Positions 43,801 to 56,790 of a DNA stretch of 64,000 bases are shown here, one piece after another. The translations under genes and the position numbers were made by a program. Each line of letters opens with the position of its first letter. Position 1 is the stretch's first letter. The DNA comes from Branchiostoma floridae (lineage: Eukaryota > Chordata > Leptocardii > Amphioxiformes > Branchiostomatidae): the NCBI RefSeq assembly GCF_000003815.2, contig NC_049980.1, positions 15,991,576 through 16,055,575 of the forward strand, read 5' to 3'. The notes under the pieces are model-generated. The model was not told the DNA's origin, made no database searches, and saw only the letters and a program-made list of their open reading frames with translations.

Positions 43801-46800
43801 GTTGAAGGCTTGTTTGACTTCAGTAGCAGTTGTTCCAACTCCCTGATCCTGCCTTCTAGCTGCAGCATCTTCAACAATCCAGTAGGAGGCGCTGTGACAC
43901 ATGAATGTCAGAAAGTTAATACTGTAAATTCATTCCTTTTTGCAGGGACTTGATTTTGTAGTAGGACGTAAAAGGATGTTTTGCAGTATTGTAAATTCAT
44001 AGTAGAAACAGTTTATTTATCCATTTCTTTTTTCTTTCTACATTACTGTCAATTCATTTATTTTGGTGCGGACTTATTCTGCAATAGAAGGGGAAAGGAG
44101 ATTTTTGTGTTTTAAGATTGCAGCTATGACAGGTCTGTAATACAGTAGTATGTTGTATTACATTGGAAATGTATATTCACATTGTCATAAAATTCTAGTG
44201 AGAAAAAAAAACAAAATAAGACCACCGCAAACATTTAAAAGTTACAGTACCTTGTGCAGCATCTTCCAGTGCCAGAACCCGGGACTCCATCTCTCGCATC
44301 CTCCTCTTCAGAGCCTTGACATCCTTGCAGGTGTGCCTGCACTGCAGGGCCTGCAGGTCCTCATTGTTCTCTATCCTCCTGTCTGGGAACTCCCAGTTGT
44401 CTGGAGGAAACTGGCTCCAGGCTGGCACTGCCACAAGCACCACCAACAGCAACACACTACACAGCTTCATTGTTCCTGACAATGGAGAAAATCTGTAAGA
44501 AGGGGAGACAGTTTTGTCAAAGCTGAACAAGTCCCTTTGACAGTATGCAAATCAAGTCAATAGTCATTTTCTATTGATAACAAAGGGCCTAAGATAGCCC
44601 ATGAGAGATTCATGATGTAATGTTATGTCTACCACAATACGCATACTCTACGGTTATGTTTTCCCTGCAATACACATTTCACTCAGATATGTTTTACAAT
44701 ACACAATTGCGCAATACACATGTTTATCAATACACATACAATACACATAAAACAATAGTATGTCTCCAATCAAATATGAATAGTTATATTAACTTCCTTG
44801 CAGTAATCTGCACCAACTTTTCAAGAGAGAATTAGCTGTAGTTAACTGAAGTTAAAGATCTAACAAGAACTCAGAAAGGACTTCTTCACACCAGTAGATA
44901 GTGAGAGATGTTATATTAGAGTCACTGTTCATGTATAAAGTTAAGAAAAGAAGGGCATATTTCTTCGTGACGTACCGAGACAACCTTATAAACACTGCAC
45001 AGTTCTGTTATGTTTTGTGTCTATTTGCTGTTATAACAAAGTTTCTTCCCCCTTTTTCTTCAGAGTTGACAGATTTCTTGTCAAACTAATTGCTGTAAGG
45101 ATGAGGCTTATCTTAACTACTTCCTGAAACTTCACTGTTGGTAAACTCTGCTGGCAGAATGACAAAGTTTTCAGATGTTTTTCTGGCAGGACTCCCCCAG
45201 AGCTTTAGTGGAGCTATTTGAAACCAGGTGCACATGATTTCCCAAGGACGTTACATACTGGCCTTGCTTTAATAAGCTGCGTTAAGCAAGACCTTGGGCC
45301 ACTCAAGGAAGACTAATCAGTCCACTTGAACAGTTTGCTGTGCATCAAAGAGTAGTTGTTTGAATTGACATTTAACATTGAGCTAAAAGAAAACAGAGGG
45401 ATGGTGTGTGCAACTGGCTCAATAGGATTGAGGTACACCAGGGAGGTTTTTTAACCTCCTTGGGTACACCAAAGAAAGTAGAGACTCTGTCACTTAAAGC
45501 TGATTTATCCAGCACAAATATGATCCAAGGTAACAACTTATATTGAGAGTCATATTTCTGTGATCATACCATGTGTCTTGGTAAAATGAAAAGACTTACC
45601 TCAAGTTGTCTGCTGTAGGTCTGGTTGCTCCCTCAGTTCTTGACTCAGCTTGACAGGAGCCTGAAGTGAGGCTCCAGTGTGCAGCAGCAGCTGTTATATA
45701 GGCCGCCACAGTGTGATGTATTTCCCCAGTGGAATTGATTAAGCCTTTGTGATTGTAATGTTGTTGCCAGGGGCAACATGACAACCTTGAATGCCTTCAG
45801 TCTTGGTAAGCAACAAGGCAATGCAACTGTCAATATCATTCTGCAAGAGGAACAATAGGGGAATAGAAACTTTCTCTTCAACTTTTTGGGCTTTGGAGAC
45901 TTAGAAGTTGATTGATAGTAGTTGCCTTCCTGGTTCTGATATATTGTTGTGTATAGTATTCGTCTTATTCTTGAATTCAAATCATCTAATCAAAATCTCA
46001 CAAAGTAAAAGAAACACTAGGTTGAACACAGATCTCCTGCCCCCCACAGATGTGGATTACAATTTTAAATCAGAATATGCACTGTTATGCAAATCATTGC
46101 ACATGTTGTAAAGGAAAGAAATAGGGTGAAAATTTGCACAGTAAAAGAGCTGTGCATGGCTTCAGAGAGCAGTTCGATTCCTTGTTTTCAGACTCAGGGC
46201 TGCTGTAAATGAAGAGAGAAAACCAATAGGGGAAATTTTGAATGAACTGAAAAAATTACTCCTCTGCACTTTAGGTGTATATCCAGGAAGTTAAAACCTC
46301 ATTGGTGTTTCCAGCCTTGACCTGTGCTCAATCACCCTTGACTGGGTCAATCGTCATTACCTTTGAGGTGGTCTCATTAGAGGTTTCCATCTATATTGTA
46401 AAAGTTTTATTTCATGCACATTAACCCCAAATTGACCTGTGTGAAATGTGATTTTACACCCTTTTTGAGTGCCTCATATAAGCACTCTGATGTGGATGTT
46501 GTTTTGCACCAAGGACCTCCTTGTTTGGATCATGTTAGGGCTAAGAACATAGGAAGTCCAGTTCAGGGAAGATATTTTCAACTTTTGAAACTACACATGC
46601 TTAAACCAAGGAGGTTTGTAACTTCAACTTTCTTGCTTGAACTGTCTTGAGGCTGGGATATAATATTGATTTATAACATAGAGTTTATTAATTTAAAAAG
46701 ATAGTTTGACTCAAAACATTATAAGAAGTATTCAAAGACATAATAGTGTCATACCTGCTATGCAAGGAAAAGCTAATTGATGCATTTGATAAAGAGGTCT

Positions 46801-49800
46801 TATCCCTGAGCATCTTGGAAATCTCAGAATCAGCACAATGCAAAATCTCTGTAATGACCATTGGGACCTAGAGCAGTAGTTCCAAGAAGAGCAGAGCTTG
46901 AGGGGAGCCTCATCAGGGACACAAAGGCACCATTAGCCCTGATGTTACCCTTTACCAAGGCTGAGTCATCCTTCAGCCATGCATAAACATGCCTTGATGA
47001 AACCTTGTTTATAGAATATCCTGCAGCATTACTGCTATGGTCAGCATTACTCGAGACGGTGGTACCAGGAGCTGGATGATGCATGTATGCAAACAATTTT
47101 CCTCAGATGTTTGGTTGTCAAGTCAGATTATTCTTAAAGTAGTGTAGCACTCCAGGCATGTTTTTGCACATGCGTTTTTTTTCTGAGTCTTCTACCTCTC
47201 AAGCCACTTATAATTTCTTCTGGTTATCACCAAGCGCCAAAGGATTGTAACTTATACAGCTAGGATATGATACTGATACATATCACCTGCAGAAAAATAG
47301 ATGATGCAAAAAGAACCAGTGCCAAAAATCTATGTTGAGACTTGAGACGTTGACATCTGCTTGGATATCACGGATATTTCTTGTTTCTACCCAGAATAGT
47401 ATGTTTGCCCAGAGACAATCCGACATTTGACCTTTGGGTGAGCGACAATTGATCATAACAGGAAATTCCTCCTGTTGGAGATAGAGATCAACATTCCCAT
47501 TAAACCTACCAGGGTCAGATCAGACATGTGTTTAGCTTAGTGTCTGCCAGTTGGTATTAATCACAGAAATGCCAGAGGTAAGACTTGGACCCAGGTCAGC
47601 GCTCTTGGTCTATGGCAGATCAAGTGGGGCATAATGTAAGCAGTATTCTTACTGCAGAGGGATTTGTTGTTCATCCAGGCATGTATTGTGAACTCAAAGA
47701 CCCATCTTGACCTATGACCGTATGTCAAAAATATGCTACCTGAAATGTCTTGTCTGTAATGTATCTATCCATGTAAAACCAAAAAATATCTATTGCCCTG
47801 AAACTATTTCATAATATTGGCCTACATTCTTCATTCAAATGTGTAATCATGGTTTTAGACCACTTGACAAATGACAAAAAAATGACTTTTTCATGTATTA
47901 TGCCTTGTTCTGAGGTTTGACCGCTTTACTTCTTCAGGTGCAATTGAGAATTCTAATTGATTATGATATGCCTGGAAAGATGAAATTCAGCCACTTGCTG
48001 CAAATTTCTACTTTATTAATAAACCTTTTAATTGATTTGATTGATCGGTCTCTACAATGTAGTTTGGATCAGGAGTAATTGAACTCAAGCATGCACAGGA
48101 TTTAGGATTTTCCATAGAATGTACACTTTTGACATCGAAAATATATTTTTTCCCACAGTACTGTGATACACAATGAAATAAACTAAGCATCCTACAAAGT
48201 GTCACTGTTCTGCCAGTTCATTCCGTGATGCTGAAGAAGAGTGATGGATATCATCAAAAATATGCAGAAGTAATCTTCATATCATCTCCAGTTGTGGAGA
48301 TTGATTTGTGAATTTGTCTCAAATATTACAGTACCATGGTTACTCCAAGTGCTAGCACTGTTGTATGTCATGTTGTATCATATCCAGATGGCAATCACAC
48401 CCATACCTCTTTTGTTCTCATCACATGTCCCTCCCCACCTCTCCAGGTATGAGCAAGCCATGCAGTTTGAAAATGACATCATGGTTGCTATGGAGACCAA
48501 CAAGTTCCACCTGGCCCACCAGCTGCACCTGTCTGCTGCTGAAGTTTTCTCCTCCATTCAGCAAGAACCAGAGATAGCAAGGTAGTGTCCAAACGTTTTA
48601 GTGGCATTTTCATAGTTTTTGTTAAAAAATATTGGCTAGTAGAATACAATGCAAAGGGTACTTAATGTCTTAGACCATCCTAACACTTGAAAGGAGTAAC
48701 AGTACTTTAAGATGACATGATATATGTTGCACCAACATATATGCATCGAAACAAATTTCATGGTAACTTCTAATGGTACATTGCATTTTAAACAGTCAAA
48801 CAAGAAATTCAATGGGAAAGAGGATTTATTTTTTATTCATCCTCAAGAACAAATAGATGGCCCCTCAGGTATTGAAAATCCCATTCCTGGAAAGCCCATG
48901 AATACAATTACACAGTGACACATGTAAAAAATGAACAGATTTACACAACACATGTGAACTCAAAAATTTTTTTATCATAAATTGAATGGCATAGAGGAGT
49001 ATGTAGTGTTATAAACTTGCATCATTCCACAACCAAGAAACAGAGTTTGTTTTCTAGGTATGATGCTAGCCTTCCTTCCTTTCTGCGATGCTTCACAGCA
49101 TCCTGGGTCTACACCGGCATCCTGTCCCGAGGGGTGGAAGTTTACGAGAAGTTACGTCAGTACAGGGAGGCAGTAGACCTCCTGAACAGTCTGCTGTCCG
49201 ACAATCTGTACTGCTCAGACTCCCATGGGAGGTGGTACGATCGCTTGGCTTTGAATTTGGAGAGTCACTTGAAGCAACCTGAAGAAGTGAGCACTCAGAG
49301 TATACATTAACATTGTTGACTTTGATCTGATTCTAGATCTCAGAATGAGATAGTAGCTTTGGTAATAATCATTAAATTATTATGTATGGCCCCCTGAGCA
49401 ATGTTACAGGGCCTCTGTGACTTACTAGTATGCCATTGAAACAAGATGCTAAACTATTGTTTTATACCAGGCTCTACAGGCCATCCTAAGAGGACTTGCT
49501 GACCCCCAGGTGAGGTCAGGGCACCGACTAGCCCTAATGATCAGGGCACATCGCCTGTGTGACTCCAACAACAACCCAAAGCTCAGGGCAAGGAAGGCAG
49601 ATGTACCTCCAATTCCTCTCAGAGATCTCCCCAAGGTCAGCAAGTTTTTACATTTTCGGACAAGAAATGGCTTTGAAATATCATTGCTGGCATAGCTTAT
49701 GATCACAGCCAAATGTTCCTGATCAGTTTCATGTCATAATCAAACCTTATCTCTCTCTATTAAATGAAATCATAAAGGTTGTAGGTATTCTAAGTAAAAT

Positions 49801-52800
49801 ACTGTAAATTGTAGTAAGTCTAATCATTGTTTTCTCCAATGTTTGCCGTATGGTAGAGAGGTGGATATTCGTAGATATGGTTGGATATTCTGATTAAGTG
49901 AAGTATGGAGATGTGAAAAAATGGTTTTCAGGTAACCATCACAGGGAGAGTTTACCCAGTAAACCAGCCAGGCTACAAGAACGTGTTCATCACTACAGAC
50001 TCCTACACAGAGGACAGCCAGGACGTCACTATCTGTTCTGTAGAGGAGCTCTCACTGGCACACTACAGGGGGCAAGGTTATGAGGAAGGTAAGAATGTGA
50101 GCCTTGTCTGGCTTCCAGTACACATGCAAATTTACCTGACACTTCTATGGTTAATCTCCATTGAGGTCACCACATTGTGCTTCCAATACACATGCAAATT
50201 TACTTGATACTTCTGGTGGTAACCATATAAGTGCCAAGCAAATTTGCATGTATATAGGAAGTCATTTGGAATGTGTGAAGCCAACCTGATAATGTCTTGC
50301 ACCTTTAAAGTTAAAGCTATGCAATTCCTTTATATGTCAAAGATTCTGTAACAATAGGGCACTAGTAGAAGCATAGGTACCAGTAAGTTTGTACAGCTCA
50401 AAGGTAATGAATGAATGAAAGTTTATGAGTTAATGAAGGTTAGACATCCAGGTTAACAATATTCAAATACAATTCAATCTCTACAACTGGATAAAAAACA
50501 GAGATTTACTTTCGGACATTTTGAGTGACATCTGTAACAGTGTGGTTCAAGCGCCAAAGAATCATTGTAAGGAATGAAAATGTTTCTGTTCGATTCAGAT
50601 ATCCTAAAGCTAAAAAGAGATCTTTCAAATGTTTACTCATTAATATTTCTTTGTTTCCACAGGTATCCATGGAGAAGGCAGTACCTACTGGACTCTGTGT
50701 CTGCTGCTCCTGTGGGATGTAGTGTTCATGGAGGGAGTGGCTGATGTCTTCAGGAGTCCTTACCAGGTGACCTCACTGTAACCTCCATCACAATGACTGA
50801 GACAAGTCAGCTGCTGTGCTGACTTAGCAATGTTTACATGCTATATCAATCAGTAGCTACTCAGTTTCAGCTTGTTTTCAAGACAATCAGGGAAAATCCT
50901 GAAAAGTCACAAGATAATATAAACTTGCTATTGCTAAATCATCAAAAGTCAAAGATAATACAAATTGGTTATTACTAAATCCTTAAAAATCACAAGATAA
51001 CATTACTAAATCCTCAAAAGTCACAGGATAATATAAATTGGCTATTTCTAAGTCAGGATAAATAAAGTTGTTGAAATGGAAACTTAAATTGCTTACTAAT
51101 AGGTAGGGTAGAGTAGGACTTGGTATTTTCAATTAATATAGTAGATCATTTTCCAATGGAAAAAAGTGGATAGCTTTTCAATTTTAGTTTTATTTCATTG
51201 GTCCTGGCCAATGCTGGTCTAGAAGTAAAGACTGTGCGAATTCATCATTACTAAATGTCATGGGGCTAATGCCGACTCCCTTCCCCAGTCCTGCCCTCTT
51301 GACAGATATGCGGACAGTTTCTACACCAGCCGGAAGGCAGCCATAGACAGCAGGCTGGAGGAGATCAGACAGGCTGACACTCAGGTAACCTGAAACAGGG
51401 TCAGCTTTTCTCACTAACTACACATCGCTGACTCCTGTTTATTTCTGTAAAGGGACATTAGGATTGCACATTGCAGAATTTTTCTATGAATGATGTGTGG
51501 AATATGAAATAAAGCTCCTGTGATTGTACAGATTTAGCTCTTATCATCAGGTTTTGTCATTTTTCAGACTTTGCAGGACTGGGTGAGTTCCAGCTGGAGC
51601 AGTCATGATGGCCAGGCTTGTGCTGGGCTCAACTGGGACAGGTTCACTTCAGTGGAACATGCACAGGTTAATAAACTTACAATGAAGATAAAACTTAGAA
51701 ATGTACTTTTTTTACCTTTGATTATTTACAGAAGCTCAAATTGCCCCGCATGCCACAAGTCACAGAGGAAGGATGTGTGATTTATGAAACTGCTGATTAT
51801 AATTGATTACATCATGCATGGTGGCAGCCAGATATATGAAACATTGAAAGGAGTTAACCTAGCAGTCCACTTGAAAAGTGCAGGCATGCTGAAGTCAACA
51901 AAAAAATAACACAATCTCATGACCACAGCTGTGAACATATTGAAGAGAGCATCTGCTGTTTCATCAGAAAATATAAGAGGATGGACACTTTTTATCATTA
52001 GTGGCACCTCTTATGAACATGAGGATGAACTGAACTGAACTGAACTGAACTGAACCAGTAATGTATATGCATCATGCATGTTCTTTCATAGCTACTTTGG
52101 CTTTGTACCAAGTCTGGGTTTTTAAGCCAGGGTGTATTGATAAACACCAGTATGCAGTATGTTTCCCCTAGTTAAATGAATAAACAATACAAACAGAACA
52201 AATGTATGAAACTCCTCCTGCTTGTGCAGGGCCTGGTAGCATGTATGGGTGGACAGTTCCTGGCAGGAGTGTGTGCCCGGTTACTGAGAGATGCTCGACA
52301 CTGCAGGAGTGGGCTGCCAGACCTGACTGTGTGGAGCACTGTGTCCAGAAAGTTTAAGGTGACAAGCTAAGGTTCTTTAATTTTTGTGTCTTGGTTGTTT
52401 GGGTCTTCTGTGCATGCACGCGTCTATGCTTGTGTGCATGTCTCTTCTTTCGTAACATTATTACATCCTGAAAAACCAGTCCAAGTTGTTCAGAAAGATA
52501 AAGTAATAAAAGGCTTTTTAAAAATCAAGTTCAAAAGCAGCCTGAGTATTATCATGATTACAGATGATATGCAGCTTGTACAATCAATGTCAATCACACT
52601 AATGTTACAACATGAAGGAAAAAAGAAAAAGGATATGCCACATCACAGTCAAAGCCGGGAAAGTTACATACATTGATTCACATATCATTACCATCAACTC
52701 AGGCAGATGACTGCAGTGGGGTGCCCTGGGGGTTGTTAGAAGGTTGGCTGACAATGGGATCAATATATATTCTTTTTCCTCAAGAATTTCTAGGATAATT

Positions 52801-53882
52801 GTTTATGTTTTCGTACCCTTTTTTGTTGCATATGCAAGTGTGTTGTAGTGACTGAAATAAGCTATATTGCCTTGGTAACAGTTGTATTACATAAAGGTAG
52901 ATCATTAGATGATAGATGTGCCATACATGTTGCAGTAGTTCTTGTTGGTTTTGATTCTTACTTAAAACCTCTGATGACAAATGTTGAGTGCATTATTACC
53001 ATGTAGCAGAGGATGTTCCTCAATTCATCCACAGTGGCTTTCTGCAACTTTTGAATGATTGTCTAAATCATAAATGAAACTTTGTTGCACATGATTATGT
53101 AAGGGGCATTACCCTTTTCCTTATACTTGTTACAAATCTAGTGACTTAAGTCTGTGCCAGCAAGGAAAAATACAGAAAGATCCCAAGACATGCAATTTCT
53201 CTCATCATTAGCTGAGACCATGCATAGTTATAGGATCCCATGGTATTTTGTGCACAAGATCTATTACTGTGAAATACACTTCCTTTCTGCTGCTAATCTG
53301 CATGTGCCATGCAGGTAGTGGAGGTAAAAGGGCCAGGCGACAGGCTGTCTCAGAAGCAAATGCTGTGGTTAGATTACTTCCTGTCTCTGGGAGCCCAGGC
53401 CGAAGTGTGTCATGTTGTGGGTAAGTAACTACCCTGTAGGCAATTAACTTTCACCCTGCTGTGATAGCCTAATGGTACTATGTAGTATTTTGCCATTATC
53501 TTGTTGCTGCTGTGAGTTGTGCCAATGTTTGATCCTGTACAGGAGTTACTTACTCTTAATCAAGTCTCCCGAAACACGAATGCCAGCCTTTTCTTACCAA
53601 GTTGAATTACTATGCAGTCTTGCCTGCTGAATTCGAATTCATAAGACTTTATTTTTCTCTAACATACTGTGAATTTCCCCCATTTCCTTTGAAGGCTTAG
53701 TTTGTATCTTCAGTAAGTTAGTTCAGCTTCATCTGTATTCTTCCCACATGTATACATACACTTCCTGTGATGTCCTAAAAGGATCGAAGCTATCTACCGG
53801 TAACCCTTTCATTTGTCCTATTGGCCTATTTCTGTTTCCTACAGCAACAGGAGCCAAGAAGCTGCAGAAGTCATCTACTTAA
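37899..53882 (+). CDS. FAN1: Fanconi-associated nuclease 1
   Basis: Fifteen coding exons join in phase to 1,028 residues (human 1,017): 37899-39171, 39419-39559, 39826-40012, 40278-40406, 40937-41035, 48447-48581, 49058-49286, 49471-49635, 49932-50088, 50663-50766, 51289-51384, 51568-51666, 52230-52358, 53315-53420, 53845-53882. A UBZ4 zinc finger is visible (C64, C67, H79, C84), then SPYF (162-165), a SAP-like helix block from about residue 480, TPR-like helices and the C-terminal VRR-NUC domain. That domain has the HGEG glutamate (E843), D969 in LPDL, and E984 and K986 in EVKGP, so the active site is intact. The enzyme cuts branched DNA in crosslink repair and limits repeat expansion. Intron 5 (7.4 kb) contains a separate gene on the other strand. 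Confidence 0.96.
40541..40642. mobile_element. 84-bp hairpin element with near 9-bp target duplication (family member c)
   Basis: The body at 40550-40633 starts TAGCCCGGTATCCAGCC and ends GGCTGGATACCAGGCTA. The flanks CCTGACACA (40541-40549) and CCTGACAAA (40634-40642) match at eight of nine bases. It lies in FAN1 intron 4. Confidence 0.75.
41669..44470 (-). CDS. Secreted fibrinogen-related protein, nested in FAN1 intron 5
   Basis: Six coding exons (44470-44251, 43891-43760, 43551-43405, 43122-42965, 42636-42492, 41853-41669) give 328 residues. They encode a signal peptide (residues 1 to about 20, ending AWSQ), a charged coiled-coil region with paired cysteines, then a fibrinogen-like module. 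The module begins [20 protein letters not shown], with PFQVFCDM, and continues with [27 protein letters not shown] and a final cysteine. The cysteine and tryptophan pattern resembles the fibrinogen-like domain of contactin-associated proteins more than that of ficolins. The lack of membrane segment points to an extracellular role; ligand unknown. The acceptor of exon 3 is a tandem GAGCAG in which both choices keep the frame. Confidence 0.82.
45432..45469. mobile_element. 24-bp hairpin insertion with 7-bp target duplication
   Basis: The body at 45439-45462 (CAGGGAGGTT...AACCTCCTTG) is flanked by exact GGTACAC copies at 45432-45438 and 45463-45469. It is related in sequence and structure to 8092-8127. 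Confidence 0.6.
45598..45701 (-). promoter_or_regulatory. TATA promoter and 5' UTR exon of the nested fibrinogen-related gene
   Basis: On the minus strand a clear TATA box (CTATATAA, about 45701-45694) lies about 100 bases upstream of a donor (CTTGAG then GTAAGTC) near 45598. The first exon is non-coding, and the next exon begins at 44492 just before the ATG. A TATA promoter contrasts with the GC/CCAAT or YY1 promoters of the housekeeping genes here and fits tissue-restricted expression (inference). Confidence 0.6.
45702..48446. other. Rest of FAN1 intron 5
   Basis: About 2.7 kb without a supported gene. It contains short hairpins such as CAAGGACCTCCTTG near 46510. An 88-codon open frame at 46830-47096 on the minus strand has no splice support or recognised similarity. 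Confidence 0.4.
50108..50213. repeat. Tandem duplication in FAN1 intron 9
   Basis: GCTTCCAGTACACATGCAAA at about 50109 recurs as GCTTCCAATACACATGCAAA at about 50179, followed in both by TTTACYTGAYACTTCT. Each copy contains the octamer ATGCAAAT. Confidence 0.6.
50890..51060. repeat. Four-unit minisatellite in FAN1 intron 10
   Basis: Units of about 40-45 bp share 'AAATCCTCAAAAGTCACA' and 'GATAATATAAATTGGCTA', and show base changes and length differences between units. Confidence 0.6.
52026..52055. repeat. (TGAAC)6 microsatellite
   Basis: Six exact tandem TGAAC units lie in FAN1 intron 12. Confidence 0.9.
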
Positions 53883-54400
53883 ACAGTCAGCACTCAAGAA
53901 GCAAAGCCATAGACATCTGTCCTTTGGGATCATAGAAATTATTACATGTGAAAGGTGTTTGAATTGAAATCATATGTTTGTGTTTTGGGGGACACTGTAG
54001 CACAAGTTTAAAAGCCTTGCAGTGATGTGAATACAAATTGTAAAACAAGAATATATTTGAATGGAAATGTGGTATTACATAGTTACTATGATATAGTTTT
54101 CTTCTTTCAAGTCCAACATAATTCAAATTAAAAGCAGTACACACAAGTCAGTCAAGATCCTTGAAAGAACCATTTCTTCATGTCACAAAATTATTTTACA
54201 TCAAAAGGTAGAGCTGTTTCCATTGCAGTCATTTTTTTGGAGTAGATGTTGATAATTTCATGTCATGAAGTTTGGATTTTTGGTCACCATACAAATACGT
54301 TACCACAGCTTTACATGCGTGATAATGTTTGAAATGCTTTCCTGTTTCAGTCTGTAATTGCAATAAATACAGTCATGATGGAAATGATTACTGTGAATGA
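53883..54400 (+). other. FAN1 3' UTR and polyadenylation signal
   Basis: AATAAA at 54362-54367 is the first good signal after the stop codon. Cleavage probably follows within about 20 bases. Confidence 0.55.
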
Positions 54401-55364
54401 ATGATTACAGTGTTTTACTGGACCTGTCAGGGTAACAGTTCAACAACGATTGCTGTGGTATTTATGTATGAGGCAAAATGTGCTGTCAACAGATAAGATT
54501 TTGTTCCAGCAGCATCAGCCTGTCTCAGGAGCCACAGCCTAGGGCTGCCTTGCTTACTCAGCAGAGGGAAGGAACTCAATTGTCATTCTGGGCAATAGAT
54601 TATGAATATGTGCAAGGTAGTACAGATGGGAGAGTGCAGGAAGGGAGTACTGTACTGTGTGGGGAGTACTACACTGTGGGGGGAGACAGAATGGTTGCTG
54701 ACTGTACTTTGCAACTAATTATGATTACATTGATTGGGGACTCCTGCGGAGCTGACAAACAGTTGATTACTTATGTTCCACGGCTAATGTTGCCTGCCAT
54801 TAGAGGATTGAGTAACACGAATGAAAATGGGTGACTCTGCTCATCAAAAGCAAGGTTATTACACGCCATTTTCACTGGAGGTTGTGATCTGTGAGTTACC
54901 AAATATTTGGCAGATTGTGCAATGAATTTCATAGATAAAGAAGAAATCATGTCAATTTTTTGTGTGGGCTGTCTTAAATGATACATATTACATCACATTC
55001 CAATTATGAAATATAGGGTTGCACAAATCCAATTTAGATTGCTGTATGATTACTCAGGGTTCGCAGTTAAGTAGGTAGGTCTTAGAAGTGACAGTCAATT
55101 CATAAGGTATATACGTATTCTGATGAATATTTCTCTTAATAGTAGTTCTTTTAAGGAATAACATCATGACTATGCCGAGGCTGTCAAAATACAGCGGCAG
55201 CACCATTAAAAGAGGCAGCTTGTCTTGTTGAACTGAAATTATTTGTAGGTGTTATGGAACAAGAAGATATCCTTCATTCAAATCACCTCAATGTTGCATC
55301 ATCACGGGAAGGTGTGTTATGATTGGATAGAATTCAGAAACTGGGGCAGACACTTGTATTAATG

Positions 55365-55790
55365 TAAATGGCACTCAGCACCTCTATCAGTGCTGATAAC
55401 ATTCAGCATCAAGGACAGAAACCTTTATCAGTGCTGAGTGAGGGCATTCAGCACAAAGGACAGATGCTTTTATCAGTGCTGATGGCACTCAGCACCAAGG
55501 ACAGATACTTTTATCAGTGCTGATGGCATTCAGCACCAAAAGTGCTGATGGCATTCAGCACCAAGAACAGACACTTTTATTAGTACTGAGACATTCAGCA
55601 CCAAGGACAGATGCTTTATCAGTGCTGATGGCACTCAGCACCAAGGACAGATACTTAAATCGGTGCTGAATGCCGTATACTTTTATTAGTGCTGATGGCA
55701 TTCAGTACCAAGGACAGGTAGTTCCATCAGTGCTGATGGCATTCAGCACCACGGAGAGGCACTTGCGTTAGTGTAAAGCACCAAGAACAG
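55365..55790. repeat. Minisatellite array, unit about 40-45 bp
   Basis: Eight or so units read roughly 'TTATCAGTGCTGATGGCATT' then 'CAGCACCAAGGACAGA'. Each unit has an internal palindrome (GTGCTGA/TCAGCAC) and could fold. A degenerate relative is in FOCAD intron 9. Confidence 0.75.
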
Positions 55791-55794
55791 GGAT

Positions 55795-55796
<2 letters not shown>

Positions 55797-55825
<29 letters not shown>
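55797..55825. repeat. (GT)n microsatellite
   Basis: About 14 GT units directly follow the minisatellite array. Confidence 0.9.
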
Positions 55826-55827
<2 letters not shown>

Positions 55828-56540
55828 CTCACAATAAGGCGACCAGTTAACAAAGGTTTGAAGGATCATGGAGATAAGATAGGAAGGTGCATCCCCTCCT
55901 CTAATGTTTTCACACCACCTTATGTTTGTCTTTTACATTTCAATAGAGGAGGCTCTCAAGGTTAACCAAATCAGCCACTACAGTGTAGGACCCTTAGTGC
56001 ACTTAACCAAAAGGGAGAACAGTGGAATTGGCGTTGTACTCATGTCCCTGCGAATAAGATCTCAAATGTTCCTGCACCTCCAACCAACATTGAGCTGTCA
56101 CAATTCTGCGGAATAAACAGTCCTTCATATGTCTCATTACTTATCTTTCAATGATTTTTCCGATTTCAAGATGCCATTTGATTGACATCGCCGGGTATGT
56201 ACACAGCATTTTGATAAAGTGACAACTCTTTGAAGAAGGGAATCCTAATTAGTCATGGGATCTCCTGTGTTGCGGTCACAGTATTAGTTTTAAAAATTCC
56301 CGTTATCAAAGAGCGTGGCAGCGCATGCCAATAAACAAAGCACTACAAATGGTTACTAGTGCTTCGGCTGTTCGTCCAATAGATTTTGAATGTTCAGATA
56401 CAAGAAAGTTGCTTGGGTTTGTTCTAACAAAAATCCAACAAATTTGGTTTAACTAACATTTGTTTGGTGCGTCATCGTTGAAAGTCTGTTAAATTGTATC
56501 ATCTCTTGTTTAGGTACCAATATTTTGGTTTAGCCGGAGA

Positions 56541-56790
56541 TTAACATCTACGAGAAGGGCTTTTTGGTTGACATTGGTGTGCTATGTATGTCTGTATTTT
56601 TCTATGAAATACCAAGCAAGAATCTTCCGGTTGCAGTAGTATGGCACTTTGGAACTGAGATAGAGGGCGATGCTCAAACCTCAAGGATTTTCCTTCTGGT
56701 AGCTCTAGAATGGTGATGTCTGATGACGTCCTTCTCCTAGGCCGGCGATATTCTGACAAGTTATCTGTTCGCCGCAGCAACTCTAGCTTT
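56541..56790 (-). CDS. Candidate terminal coding exon of an unrecognised gene
   Basis: On the minus strand a long pyrimidine tract (TTTTCTTTTTCTTTTCATAG) is followed by an open frame of 83 codons ending in a stop, entered in phase 2. It encodes a basic segment (RRPRRRTSSD) and then ITILELPEGKSL. The acceptor is one of the best in this part of the window. No upstream exon could be assigned between 56822 and 64000, and no family is recognised. It may be chance. Confidence 0.25.

Noticed and set aside
46830..47096. 88-codon minus-strand frame in FAN1 intron 5
   Set aside because: No similarity, no flanking splice sites or promoter; length is within chance expectation for this base composition.
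54478..54834. 118-codon plus-strand frame downstream of FAN1
   Set aside because: Composition looks random, there is no recognised domain, and it lies just past the FAN1 polyadenylation signal.
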